Source: Lagopus muta (taxonomy: Eukaryota > Chordata > Aves > Galliformes > Phasianidae). Taken from it: a stretch of 64,000 bases of DNA. This document shows, one piece after another, positions 12,981-25,100 of this stretch. The stretch spans positions 13,171,001 through 13,235,000 of the forward strand of contig NC_064437.1 of assembly GCF_023343835.1 (NCBI RefSeq), given 5' to 3'. A program made the translations under genes and the position numbers. Each line of letters begins with the position of its first letter. The stretch's first letter is position 1. The notes under the pieces are model-generated. The model ran no database searches. It worked only from the letters and a program-made list of their open reading frames with translations, and had not been told where the DNA came from.

Positions 12981-14083
12981 AGCCTCCTCTAAGCGTCAGT
13001 GTTTTTGAATAAGTATCAGCGGGTTTATAAAGATTAGGTCATTAATGGAATTTAGCAACGTCGCTGCCCGGTGTTCCCCAAAGGCCTGGCCGGAACCCAG
13101 CCTGCAGCTCAGCCGGGGCAGTGAGCCAGAAACTCTGCTCCTGCGTAACGCTACAGCCCCGCGCGTGCCGGAGGGATTTTTTTCAGTTGCTCAGGTCGTA
13201 GTGCAGCTACAAAACGAGCCCAGGGTCAGGACTGAGCACGGGAGGAACGCAGCAATGCTTTCTCCCTTCACACTATCTGGGTCGGACTGCAGGTGCAGCC
13301 AGCCTGCTCTGCTTTGTGGGCCATGCACACTCAGAAGCTGGCAAGAAAATCTGAGATTACGCTTATTTTATGTATTGATCACCACATTGTTAGGAACACA
13401 GCACCACATTAGGAAAAGTTAGCAGAAATAAGTAACATCAGACATGCACCAACCATCTGGTCCACTTTTGTTCATACTAAGTGTGTTATTTGTTTCCAGG
13501 TTTGCCCATAGGAGTTCTCTTTCCATTGCCAGAGTACTCCGTGCAGATTGACCTGTCCCAGCACTGCCCTCTGAGAATACTGATCAAAAGAAGTTTAAAA
13601 CAGAAGAATAAAATTAATTTTAAAAAATTAAAAAAAGAGTTGTGTGAGCCTGCTGTGGCAGGGTTCAGTCTGAGTTTGGCAAGCTAGTCTGGAAGCTGGT
13701 TTTCCCACTATGACCCACAGCAGAATACAGTGGAAGAGAGATGTACAGCTTTTATTGTGTGTTACAGATAACCACAGTACGCTTCATCAGTAGTCACTGT
13801 ATGGATCTAAAGAGATATACAATTATTGTGAATATGCTATATTACTAAACTAGTATTACCATGAAAATGAAAAATCTTTACCAGACCAGAAGACTACTTA
13901 TATCTGGCTTATCTCAGAGGTTTGTTAATTGTTTACAAATATTTTTGCTGTGTTGTATCCTGCAATTCTAGAACTGATGGACAACAACACAGGCTTCAAA
14001 AGTCTTACCAAAATTCCCAACTTGATATACATGCTATAGCTAAGGCTTAAAACATTAAGTTCCAGACAAGTTCAAGTCTCAAA

Positions 14084-14118
14084 TCTCTTAAGTCTCTTAA
14101 ATATCTCTTAAATCTCTG
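14084..14118 (+). repeat. Short degenerate tandem repeat (TCTCTTAAA)n
   Basis: Four imperfect copies of a roughly 9-bp unit (TCTCAAA, TCTCTTAAG, TCTCTTAAATA, TCTCTTAAA), about 80 bp upstream of the Galluhop copy. Confidence 0.75.
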
Positions 14119-14192
14119 GATAGTCAAAGTGCTCTAATATACTTGCTCCTGAGGACAACTTCCCCCCAAAATTATTTTTTAGTGTATACTTA

Positions 14193-14712
14193 TGAGGGCT
14201 GCACCAAATGTAATGCCTCCTTTTTTATGATGTTGGCCGCGATATCAGAGTTGAGTGGTGGTGGGATGCAGTAGAGGCTGAACCTTCCCAGTAGGTATCC
14301 TGTTACATTTTTTTGCTATCTGACAGAATTGCATCTGACATGGAAGTGCAGATGAAGCAAAGGTGCATCATTGAATTGGTTCCCAGTGATATTCATCAAC
14401 ACTTGGTGAGCATTTATGGACGCCAAACAGTGGATGTGAGAACAGCAAGGCAGTGAGTGGTGTGTTTCAGCAGTGGTGACAGCAACATGAAAGACAAGCC
14501 ATGTTCTGGACAGTCATGCAGACTTCTGTGAGTGCGACATGCAGGCTCGTGTTTATCACCAGTGAAAATGAATACCTAATGGTGGTGACGACATTGAAAA
14601 ACAATCTTTAGTAGCTGAAAATTTGCTCTACCAGTAGCATTATTGTGCTCTTTGTCTTTGTTGCTGTTTCCATGGAAATAAACAGGAGGCATTACTTTCA
14701 GAGCAACCTACA
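14193..14712 (+). mobile_element. Galluhop/mariner-type DNA transposon remnant, copy 1
   Basis: Starts with a terminal repeat GAGGGCTGCACCAAATGTAA followed by TGCCTCC, and ends with the inverted copy GGAGGCATTACTTTCAGAGC near 14685-14710. TA dinucleotides lie close to the ends. At about 520 bp it is internally deleted relative to a full mariner (about 1.3 kb). It keeps the start of a transposase-like reading frame at 14340, with a helix-turn-helix-like opening (...IHQHLVSIYGRQTVDVRTARQ). That frame is cut by TGA at 14454-14456, where mariner proteins have Trp. Inactive. Confidence 0.85.
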
Positions 14713-15825
14713 TAAAATTCACTGGTAATTTACAAACACATTTGCAGTTTTTATTATTGGAAAGTAAGCACATCTTTGGTAAATATCTACTACTTTGTCC
14801 TTTACTTAGTTTAAAAACTTAATTCATTTTTAAATCTATGTTAATTCATTTTAAATAACTATTTATATAATGAATAAGGCTTATATGGCACAGTGCTGAA
14901 TGAGACGAATGGGTCTACATAGCAAACCTGAATGATGTTTTCAGGTTACATGCCCTGTTAATTCTACATCCATGCTCTGGCTCAGTTTCTTTTAGTGCTC
15001 TTCAGCCAGGCACAGGAAGCTGAATCTGAATGAGAGCTTTCTAATGAATTATATTTCAACATTTAAAGGTGCCACAAGTCTAGAAAATACTGTCTAGTTA
15101 AATGATACATTCTGCAGTATGTACTGAATTGTATGTTAAAAGCTACAGCAAACCAATTAGTGTAAGATTGAAATAATATATTATAGCTGCAGTATTTCCT
15201 AAAAATGTCTTTTTCACCACTCGTGCAGTAAAACAGAAAAAATACTCACTATGCATGCTTGTACAAGTTGTAGGTGACTGCTTGCTCCCAAAGGCACAGG
15301 CCACAGTTAATGTGAATGAAAGCCTGACAACAAATATTGGCTTCTGCATTATTACAAAAATCCAATTAGAAAGTGAATGCCTGAACTGGTATTTTTACTG
15401 TTTGCATACAGAATTTCTTCACTTTTTCTAAAAGATACTATGACATGTCCTTTAAGAAGCGCAACAGCTTTAAGCAGAGCCTGTAATTTCAGAGGAGAAA
15501 TGTTTGGCTTACAGAGTTTTGGGGATTATTTTAAACATATCCAAGAAATTGTAAGGTTATTTTTAATAATAATTACAGTCTTATTTGTTCTACTACAGTT
15601 TTTTTATTCATCTGTCTCTTTAAAGGCTCTTGTCTTACATTTGAGACAATAAATAGCATACTTTACAATAAATAATATTCAACTCAAAAGTATTGTATGT
15701 AGAAAATAATGTAACACTGTAATAGGATCTTCAAGATCAACTCCATCTTATATATTCTGCAGCAAAAATAACATTTCTAGTAGGAAGGAATTACTTATAA
15801 ACCTAGCAAGATCTACACATTCATG

Positions 15826-16011
15826 TGTGTAAACAACTTAACAAGGTTTATTATGCTTCCAGAAAAGCTTTGCTTTTACAGTAAGTTTTAAGCTAAATGT
15901 TATCATAATATGGTATATTATATATAACAGTGTTGTATTTAGCTCCATCACAAATTTAATTTGAAAATAAAAATGGAGTGCCATTATTTACAATGAAAAG
16001 TAACTTTTCCT
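15826..16011 (-). other. TTLL7: TTLL7 3' UTR, proximal form (end inferred)
   Basis: Sequence after the TGA on the minus strand. It is AT-rich and has no further conserved coding. The end is placed just after the AATAAA at 15852-15847, whose downstream sequence has a CA cleavage context and a TG-rich stretch. Longer forms ending at later signals (for example AATAAA at 15608-15603) are quite possible. Confidence 0.4.
15847..15852 (-). terminator. Candidate TTLL7 poly(A) signal AATAAA
   Basis: Canonical AATAAA on the minus strand, 160 nt after the stop codon. It is followed by TTTACACACA and then the GT-rich TGAATGTGTAG, a plausible cleavage/downstream-element arrangement. An ATTAAA at 15960-15955 and another AATAAA at 15608-15603 are alternatives. 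Confidence 0.45.
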
Positions 16012-16132
16012 TCACAAGTGACTGTATCTGCGTGAGAACAAAATGTTGGGGCGAGGCATTCCAGATGAACTGCAGCTGAGGTTGGGCGAGGATGATTTCA
16101 TGATGAACTGTGGTGGTCCTGGCAATAAACAC
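16012..16132 (-). CDS. TTLL7: TTLL7 coding exon 20 (stop codon)
   Basis: Residues 871-910: [17 protein letters not shown], then a Ser-rich stretch, ending [16 protein letters not shown] followed by TGA at 16014-16012. The LLPG..QF start and the NVLF-SRYGHL-like end identify the true C-terminus of TTLL7. Acceptor CGTTTCCAG. The phase agrees only with direct joining to exon 19, which rules out constitutive use of the candidate exon at 18914-19032. Confidence 0.93.
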
Positions 16133-19100
16133 CTGGAAACGATATGAAAAATATAGCAGAATTTATAGGTAAGACCAAGATTCAAGATTGAAGCAGTTAG
16201 TTGTTCATGTGCTTACTTTATAATGGTTAAATACAAGAAAATACGTATGATAAGCACTATTTATAACACATAAGGAATACTAGGCAATGAATAACTCATT
16301 AAACAGATCCTAAGGTCAGGGACAGTTCAGCAAAATTTCAGGATGGTGTATGATAATCAAACATCTTGCCAGTTCTCAATGTTTAAAACAAGAAGGTAAA
16401 TAAAAACAGTCATCCTGTGCAACACTGCCGTCCAAATTTAACATTTCACTCATTGTCTTTGCTATTGTAGAACTACTTCTTCAATTTAAACTGGGTAAAA
16501 ACTGTAGTTTATGTTAACTAGATTATTAAAATTTAAGTTGCTAAAAAATGTTTATTAGGAAAAAAAAAAAAAAACAATTTCTCAGCTTTGATTTCCTGCT
16601 GTCCTTCCCTAAAAATTGCCATGCTAGCATCACAATTCTTGTAAAGCAAGAAACAGTGATGCAACAACACTGTCAGTCACATGATTTATATTTCTATATT
16701 CATACAGCTATATTATTTGTATTTTATATAATGCTATAAAAATGATTTATCATTTCTAATACTCATTCTTAAATCCATTTTTATTTTATCATTTACTAAT
16801 AGTTGCAGAAATTATTACATGAGCACAGTAACTGCAGACGTAATATCCATATAAAATCAGTGCATTGTAATGAGTTATGGCAGCGTTAGGATGGATGAAC
16901 ACAACACATTATATAAATTATTGCTTAAAAAAATCATTGCATCATTCTACTGAGTCATACTGATTAATGATGAATAAGTTAAAGGATTGATCTTACGAAT
17001 CACGTTATTATCAAAATATTATTATTCTTTTATTTTCATCAATTTACAGGGTGGAAAAAAACGTCTGATTTGTTCTGGGCTGGTGATGTGTTTCATAGCT
17101 CACTACCTCACCAGACTGAGTTCTGTGTTTTCTTGTTGATACAGAGAACAGCCCAAGTGCCTGTCAGAGAATTTGTCATAATGCCACTTAGCAAGCTGTA
17201 AGGATCTAGTAATAGATGGTATTTTTCACATTTCTTAAATATTCTAACGTCAGTGAATTTATCAAAATGTGAAAGGTCTGGCACTTTATACATTTATTTC
17301 TTGGCTATTATCTGAAGAGGTTTTGGTATAACTTTTGAGTGCTCTCATTGTTTTCTCTACGCTTAATTTTGTGTGGAAAAAAAGGCATTAATTCCCATTT
17401 GCACTATTACTCCTATTCATTCTCTGCATCACATAGAGTGGATGTAGAGTTAGGAACTGGGATTGAGAACAAATCTAAAAAATGGAAAGAAGAACCCCTG
17501 CTGTTTTTATTACATCCTTTTTCTCCTCCTATGTACAAATAGATTTTACCAAATAAAGGAGTATCTGCTAACTTTGAAAGCTTTAGTCATCATCACAAAA
17601 CAAAAAGCAGTGTTCTGGTCAGAAAAAAAAAAAAAAGACAAAGGGAGTTCTTCAAGTTAGACATTAGAGAGTCTTGAAACACTGTCTTTCTCATACATTT
17701 ATTAAATTATCTCTGATCTCTTGCACCTGCAAAATTTAACTATTAGGCAAAAAAATTATTAGTGGTAGTGCAGCTTCTTATGTAATTTAAGGACAGAAAC
17801 TTAGATGAAACAATACTGTATTTCTCCCATTTCTAGAAATAGAAGTTCATTGCCTTACGTGATGTGGGGCACAATAGGTAAGAGCATTTGTTTCCAAACG
17901 TATCTTTCATTTCACAAATTCAGAATGTCATAGTTAACTACCATATTGCTTTACCAGGTCCTAGATTCCTCTAGCTTGCAAAAGTTTTGAATAAACTTCC
18001 ATTCAGTGTCAAAATAAACACAGAAACCGGAGATGAAAAAAGTTTTGTTGGGTCATCCATTCCACCTCTTTCCAAATGCAAGATTGTTAGCTGCAGTACA
18101 TTAGAGTAATCTGATCAGTTTGAATAGTTTGTGGTTGGTTACAATGAAAAATTTTCTGCAGTATTAACAGTAAAAGCAATAAAAACTTCAAGCCTGAAGA
18201 TTTTCTACTCTGAACTAAACCAAATTACTTTACCGGACTCCTGCTGCAGCTCAGTAATGTTGATATTGAATAGGATTCGTTTTGTGGCTGAGGTACTTCG
18301 ACTTTTGCTGTGACCAAACAAATGCAGTTTTCAGCTGGTTTTGAATTGTTAGATCGCCTTTAGATTTATACGACAATAACAAATGAATTTAGTATATCAA
18401 ATAACTGGCCTTAGGTATACCAAGTACACAATGAAGTCATAAATTTAACAGATAATTTATCAAAGCTTTTGCTATTCACATGATATTTAACTCACTCTTC
18501 TCTAATATAGCGTCTGTGACATGTTTCATATAAACAAAGTTTTTGTATTTTATATACATAATAATTCAAATTGCCATAATGGATAGAATTTGGATCCTAA
18601 GTAATTTGAAACTTATGTTTAATTTTCCATCTAAGGTTGTTAAATTACAGAGCATTGACTCCCACATTGGGAGGATTTTCAGTGATCCCCGTGCTGACAA
18701 TATGATCCTTATTGTATCCAGTTGAAAAACTAAACCAGCCAATGGAGAATCGGGTAAGTGCCAAAGAGGTTTTTTTTTACTATATGATGCTGTTTTGCAA
18801 GGTTTGAAAACATATTTATGTTCTGTGAGATGAAATAATAAAACTTGAAATCTGTAGGGTTTGGAAATCAACTTTGCAAAACTGTGCAATACAGTAAATC
18901 AGATGGCACTTACCTGACCCTTGGCTGGAGCTGAGGCCCTATAGCATCCCACTGCGAATGTCAAGCCAGAAGTATCATACATGTTAGGATACCTCTAGGA
19001 ATGCAAATCTGGAATCAATGACTTTGAGGGATCTGAGAAGGGGAAGAAAGGAAATTTTCAGTTCACTTTGCAAAAAGCCTTTGCTGCAGCTACTTGAGCA

Positions 19101-22100
19101 GTTGGCAATCAAGATTTTAATAAGTGTAGTTTCACACAAAATCTAAATACCTGATTTTTTGGGAAGCACTTCATGACAGGACTAGAGAGCTCAAAATGGT
19201 CTTCATTTTCTATCAAGGGAACTGGGTTTTGTTTTTTATTTTTGCCTTTCTTTTTGTTTTTTTGTTTGTTTGGTTGGTTGGTTTCCTTTTTTTTTTTTTC
19301 TTTTAATATTTAGTGAACTAGGTTTAAAGGGAAGTGTGGCAGTAGTGGCTTATATTAATTCTGTCCCAGTGTTACCTTTGATCATTGTATTTTAGGAAGA
19401 GAACACTAAAGTGCATACCTTGTATCATCCCAGCTAGGACTAATTCCAGTCAGGGATCCTCGTGAGTCTGATGAATATTTGTACACCACTAGCAGGCAGT
19501 GCTTACAAAGCTGCACTATTCGTTGGCAACACTGTAGTTGCTCAGGAGTCACCACCTCTGTGCTTTTACTGAATATGGTTTCCCAAGAATTCCTGTTATG
19601 GAAACAGATAAGACTTCACGTTTTCTGCAATCTGTGAGCTTTATTCCTTTATATCAGATTTAACAATAGAGGAACAGGAGAAAATGCATTAACATGCCTG
19701 TTTACAGAAAGATTCTATACTATTTAACAAATAATTCAGATGCTGGGAGTCCAAATACCATATTAAACAGTTTATTTTCATATGTGAAATCTCCCAAATC
19801 TATTTTTCATTTAATATGTTCCTTAAGCATTTATAGGGCTATTACTTAGGTTTAGCATGTAAAGATTTGCTGTCACATAATTGTAGATGGTGTCTTGTAA
19901 CAGGAATAAGAAAAATCACTATTTTTAACAGGCCACCAGCTGAATGCAGATCTGATGTGATATTAATAAAAGCAATATGTTATTTGTAAATCTCTCCACA
20001 GCACAATAATAACTTAAGTTCATAATACCAAGAAATCAATATTAAAAGAACATAAAGGAGATTAGCACACATTCTGCTTTCCTGTCCCAATAAGAAGAAA
20101 GATTTTAAGTTTAGTCATTGAAATACTGCTTATTATCCCATCTGGCCAGATGGAGGTGATCTCCCACTATTAAGTACAGCTTACAAGGCGCATGTACAGA
20201 AGCTTTCTTTTTTAAATGCAGACCATCATGCTTTTGTTTGTTCTCTTAAAAAGCCATTTCCGTTTCAAAAACAATAACAAAAAATGAAAAAATAAATGAT
20301 AAAACATACCTGATATGTTTATTACAGAAGTTGATATTAGTTTTAGTATATACACTAACACTTGTGTTTGTGCCTATGTTATGCTTCATGCAGAAGCCTG
20401 ATCAGATTACAGACCATTATCTATGTTCTAAAGGCAATGTGGTCGCTGTTAAGGCCACTTTTTCATCAAAACATTTCCCAGTACCACAGATGGCATTGTA
20501 AGCTCGATGCTTTTTACTTGGTTATTAAAGAAGCACTTCAGAGAGTGAGGAAAATTTGCTGCATCTATTTTTTGGGATCAACATGGCATTTGGGATGATT
20601 TACCTTTTCCCACTGAGATCAGTAGTAGACTTTACATCCCTGAGGTAAGATGTTTGTTCTTAAAACAATGGATTTTAGTACACATCAAAGAACCAGCATG
20701 CCTTCTTCAGCCTAATGAGATATATATTTTTTTAATTGCAATGTATTAGCATGCAATTATGAATATTAATGAGTAAAACAAACCACGTATACCTGATTTT
20801 TCAGCCTGGATTCCCAGTCTAAATAGTATGTGCAAGCTGAAACCGTTCAGTCCTACAGATTTTCCATCACATAGGTAATATTCAACTGACAAAAGTATTT
20901 GTCTCATTAATTCTTATCCATATAATGAGTTAAGAAACATGTTTTCTAAGGCAAAGGTGTTTATTTAATAAGCAGAATAATTATACTCCTTGAAGAACTG
21001 CTTTCCTTAATGTATTTTTCTCAATATTGTTCCCTGACCATGAAATTTTCCCATTTACTATTGCATGAAAATTAATCTACTGTCTTTATTATTTCTTCCA
21101 CCATGTGACATCTGGTGGAAAGGAGCAAAATGAAGTTCTAAGAATTACATTCGTTCACCGGATTCACAGTGTTACACGTAATTATTTTCTAATTCAACCC
21201 ATAAATCTCCAAAATCTCCTGCTAGAAACTCTCCTGATAAATTCCTTAAGTTCTGGGCTTTGAGGTCTGTGATTACTTTCCCACAGTTATGAGAGACTTC
21301 ATCAGTGAAGAAGAATATATGGCCTGCTATAATTATGGTTGATTACGATTGTGATGATATACAATTACCCTAATAAAAAAGATTGATGTTTGGAAATATA
21401 CGTGTGAATTTTAATGAGATTTCATATAAGTGTTACTGATCAATCTCCTCCATAAGCTACACAGATTCAGTTCATACTCCGTTATACTGCAGTCACAATG
21501 ACTGGAGTACTGTTACCCAATGAACCTTAATTTATTACGCTGTAACTTAAGTTTCCATACATGAGTAAGAAATCACTGAGCTCTTAATAGATCTAGAGAA
21601 TATTATGCTTGGTTGTGCAATATTTTCAATTATTTCTGATAGTTTTTAAAGCCATCTCAGGTCAACTGTAACTTCCAGTTAGTTGTAATTGTTTACTATG
21701 TAGTAATACAAATGAAGCCTTATGAAATCATCTATATCCATGTAATTTCATTAGGATTTCTTTGGGTTTTTTGTTCATTCTTCTTGCTATTAAAAAAATA
21801 AAAAAGCTAATGGCTATTATCTTTGTTATTCTCCTAAGATGTACATATTAATTGATAATAAAAGTGCCATATTTCTTGATATATTTTCACATACTCATAC
21901 TGTTTATTGATTAGCATAGTAATACCTCCCTCCACACATTTGTCCCCAAATTCTACACATGCCCTTCATTTATTCTAAACTGTTCTTTAAAATGGCACAG
22001 TTAACCCTAAGGATGACAAATGAGAAGCTGGTCTCTGTTGCATAGTTGTCTTGAGGTCTGTGTTGAGCATTACATGGCAAGAGTGATTTATTGCAACTGA

Positions 22101-25100
22101 ATAAACAACATATTGACTAGATACAAACATCCTTTCAACTTGCTTGCTTCTACTAATTTTGTAGCAGGTATGTTACATGTAGAATGATCTCAACACATAG
22201 TGGTTATTCGTATATATATACTTTTACAGTATTTTTAGAAATTTTTACATAACAACTCCTTTTACAAGGAATTGGATGTTTGTCAAAGAGCATAGCTCCA
22301 CTCACAAATCAGCTGGGACTTGATCTGCATCAATGAAAGTATTGCTAGATGGGAAATCCTGCTCTTCATTGAACCCAAAGACTGTTTCCCCGAGCCAAGT
22401 GAACAGAATTCTTTATTGGTTTTGAACAAAATATATTATTTTTAAAAAGAAAAAGCTTAAAAGATATTTTTTTTCAATGCATATTAGATGATTTGCAAAA
22501 GAGCACACTAAAAAATAAGATTCAAAATAAGAATAGCATTACTGAAAGGGAACGTATAATATTATATCACAGCAAAAAACTTAGTTTTGACTAAAAGATT
22601 TGCACACCTCTACTGCCATTAAGAAGGGACTCTTTAGCTGTTGAGGATTATGTAAAAGAAGTGTTTTAGACTGGAAAAACAAGCTTAAGAAAAGGTTTCT
22701 CTGTTAACTTTTTGAGCATGCTAAATTCCTGACAGCTACTTCTAACAAGTCTTAACCCTAAAAAAAAAAATAAGATGACTTAACAGTTCGCACAACAAAC
22801 CTTCAGCAATGAGAAAATAACTGTAAGACAACAACAAAATCGATGACCTTTTGGATGCTCTCAGATCCCTCATTTTTGTTAGCACATTCTTCTATTATGT
22901 TAGGAAATAATTAACAAGTGCAGTACATGTGTTCTCTACATACAACAAATAACTGCAAGAGAAGAATATATTGAGCTTGATTCTTCTGTAGATACAAAGC
23001 CATTAGCATACGACATTTGTCGTTCATCTTCAATAAGCCACTTGAAACATCTTATGTAAGCTACTAAAATCCCATCCCATTCTTTTAAAAACTGTATGTA
23101 TACTTTCAGAAAAAATGTATTTTTTTTGTGCAATATATCTCATATTTACACATTACCATTTTATCAAGAAATTTGGAGAATCAGACCACAGGTATAAAAA
23201 ATCCTTACACAAATGTCATTGATTTCAGGAATGTAGATTTTGAAGCATAGGATATTGAACTTTTAAAATATGGCCTGACTGCTCTTTCCTCTCTAGAAAA
23301 TTTATTTGTAATCCAAGCACATCTGCTTACCTCACTGTGCACATTTCCTATTCTGCACATACTTAAATTCCCACCACTGTGTGAACCAGCAAACATAATC
23401 AAGCTCAAAAATTCTGACCCATTATTTGTAAATGACAGAACAGAGATTGCGTTTGGCAAGAGATAGTTGCACCTGAGATTGAACTTTCCTCTCACAAGTC
23501 TTGAGACAGCAATGATTTTTTGGAGAGTAAGTCCACATTTGACACAGTGACCTGGCCTAAAAATTGTGGATTATCCAAATGAAAGAGTTGAACAAAAGCT
23601 CAGCTATTTAGAAAATTAGATTATGTCCTCAGATTATTATATTTGTGAAAATCTTACTAAATGTTGGATTCCATTACTGAAAGAGTTGGCATAGATTATT
23701 AGATTTCCAATTATACTATATCTATACATTGTTTTAAAATGAGTTCAATGTATTACAGTGTTCTCTTGAATAAAAATGAGCAATAAAATATGCTTGCATT
23801 GATCGTAACTGTGAAGTTACTAAAAAGATTAAGATATTAAGTAAAATGGGCTTACCCTGAATTACAGAAACAGTTCCACAGACCTTGACCATGGCTCCAA
23901 AGTAAACGATTAAATACACGGTTAAAGAGACGGTACAGATGTAGATTTTCAATGTCTGGAGCCTTCCAGACGTGCTGGAGGACCGCACGAACACTTGTCT
24001 TGACTATATCCAAAACCTAGGGAACAGTATTTGAAGCGTATCAAAGAAAGGCATACTGCAAAATCTAAAAAACAACTGTTCTCTGATTCACTGCACACAC
24101 AGATCACTGCATAGCTGTAAATTCCCACAGATGACTACATTTCATTTCTGTGCATTCAGCAGCAAACCTTTATGAGATGCTTTTTCTGTCAATAAAATTT
24201 TGGAAACCTAAATAAAAATATTTTTATTGCAAAAAAGTTCTTTTCCTTTTTTTTTTTTCAGTCTGTTGAATACTAGCTAATTTAAACGGCAAAAAGCATT
24301 TAAAGTGAAACAAAATTAGAGACTAGAAGCAACATAATTAACAACCCAAATATTATAAATTTGAAGATTGTCTCTTTTTCTCCTCCCTTTTAAAATGCCA
24401 TGTATTTTATAAAGAATTAAAATGTCCTGAAAAACTAAAAAAGCTGCTTCTGGTTTAATGTCTGTTGAAACTCAGCATTTACACTAGATCAAACTATTTT
24501 AATTTAGCTTTCAGCTGAGAAATAAGCAACAAAGTAGGAAAATATTTAAAAAGTAAAAAGAGTAATGTCTATAGCAGTGAAAGACATTTTAGATATTTTA
24601 TATATATATAAAAAAATATAAAATGGAAAGTGGGATTCGTCATGTCTGTTTTTACATCTGTAAGTTCTCTCAGGTCAGTCGTCTAAGATCCCTCTATACT
24701 TACTGGAAGGAAACAAGCTGAAAGAATGTACTGACATCTGTTTATTCAGAGACATCAATAAAACCAGGAATAGGAAACAGTAAACTTCCAGAACACTCTA
24801 GTAGTAACTTGCCCCCTCATTGGAGCTCCGAACTCTGCCTTAAAAGAGCCTATGGTGCATGTAGCCTTTAAAAAAAAAAAAACAACAAAAAGAACAAAAA
24901 AAACCCACAAAACCAACCACATACCCATAATTTTACATAACGTGGGCACTCTTGTTGCCTCTTTATAAAAATATCATCTCCAAAAAAGCATCACACTCAA
25001 CTGAGCAGTGAACTGATGAAGGTATTCTTTCAGTATAAGATGTTGCAAATTTGAAAATTTAGAAAGTATGGTACTCTCTGCGGCAACTTTTAGATGTATG

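Larger units (their letters stand above)
12260..13330. promoter_or_regulatory. CpG island downstream of TTLL7
   Basis: About 1 kb of GC- and CpG-rich DNA, densest at 12640-12960, in an otherwise AT-rich neighbourhood. CpG islands in birds usually mark promoters. It lies about 3 kb beyond the TTLL7 3' end and no protein gene can be read from it. Strong donors occur on both strands: CAG|GTAAGG on the minus strand at 12710, and GTGAGG/GTGAGC on the plus strand near 12763-12772. A bidirectional or non-coding promoter is the simplest reading. Confidence 0.6.
13331..15825. other. Intergenic DNA between CpG island and TTLL7 3' end
   Basis: AT-rich apart from the Galluhop copy at 14193-14712. It could include distal TTLL7 3' UTR, since minus-strand AATAAA signals occur at 15608-15603, 14755-14750 and 13756-13751. 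No coding exon seen. Confidence 0.55.

Noticed and set aside
13045..13422. Plus-strand 125-codon frame at the edge of the CpG island
   Set aside because: Non-repetitive but unrecognised, with no splice or conservation support. It could be transcribed, but calling it a protein is not justified.
18914..18994. Shorter versions of the intron 19 exon (79 or 81 nt, acceptors at CCTAG or CTAGAG)
   Set aside because: These acceptors lack a pyrimidine tract, while the one at 19033-19034 has an excellent one. The 119-nt version is preferred.
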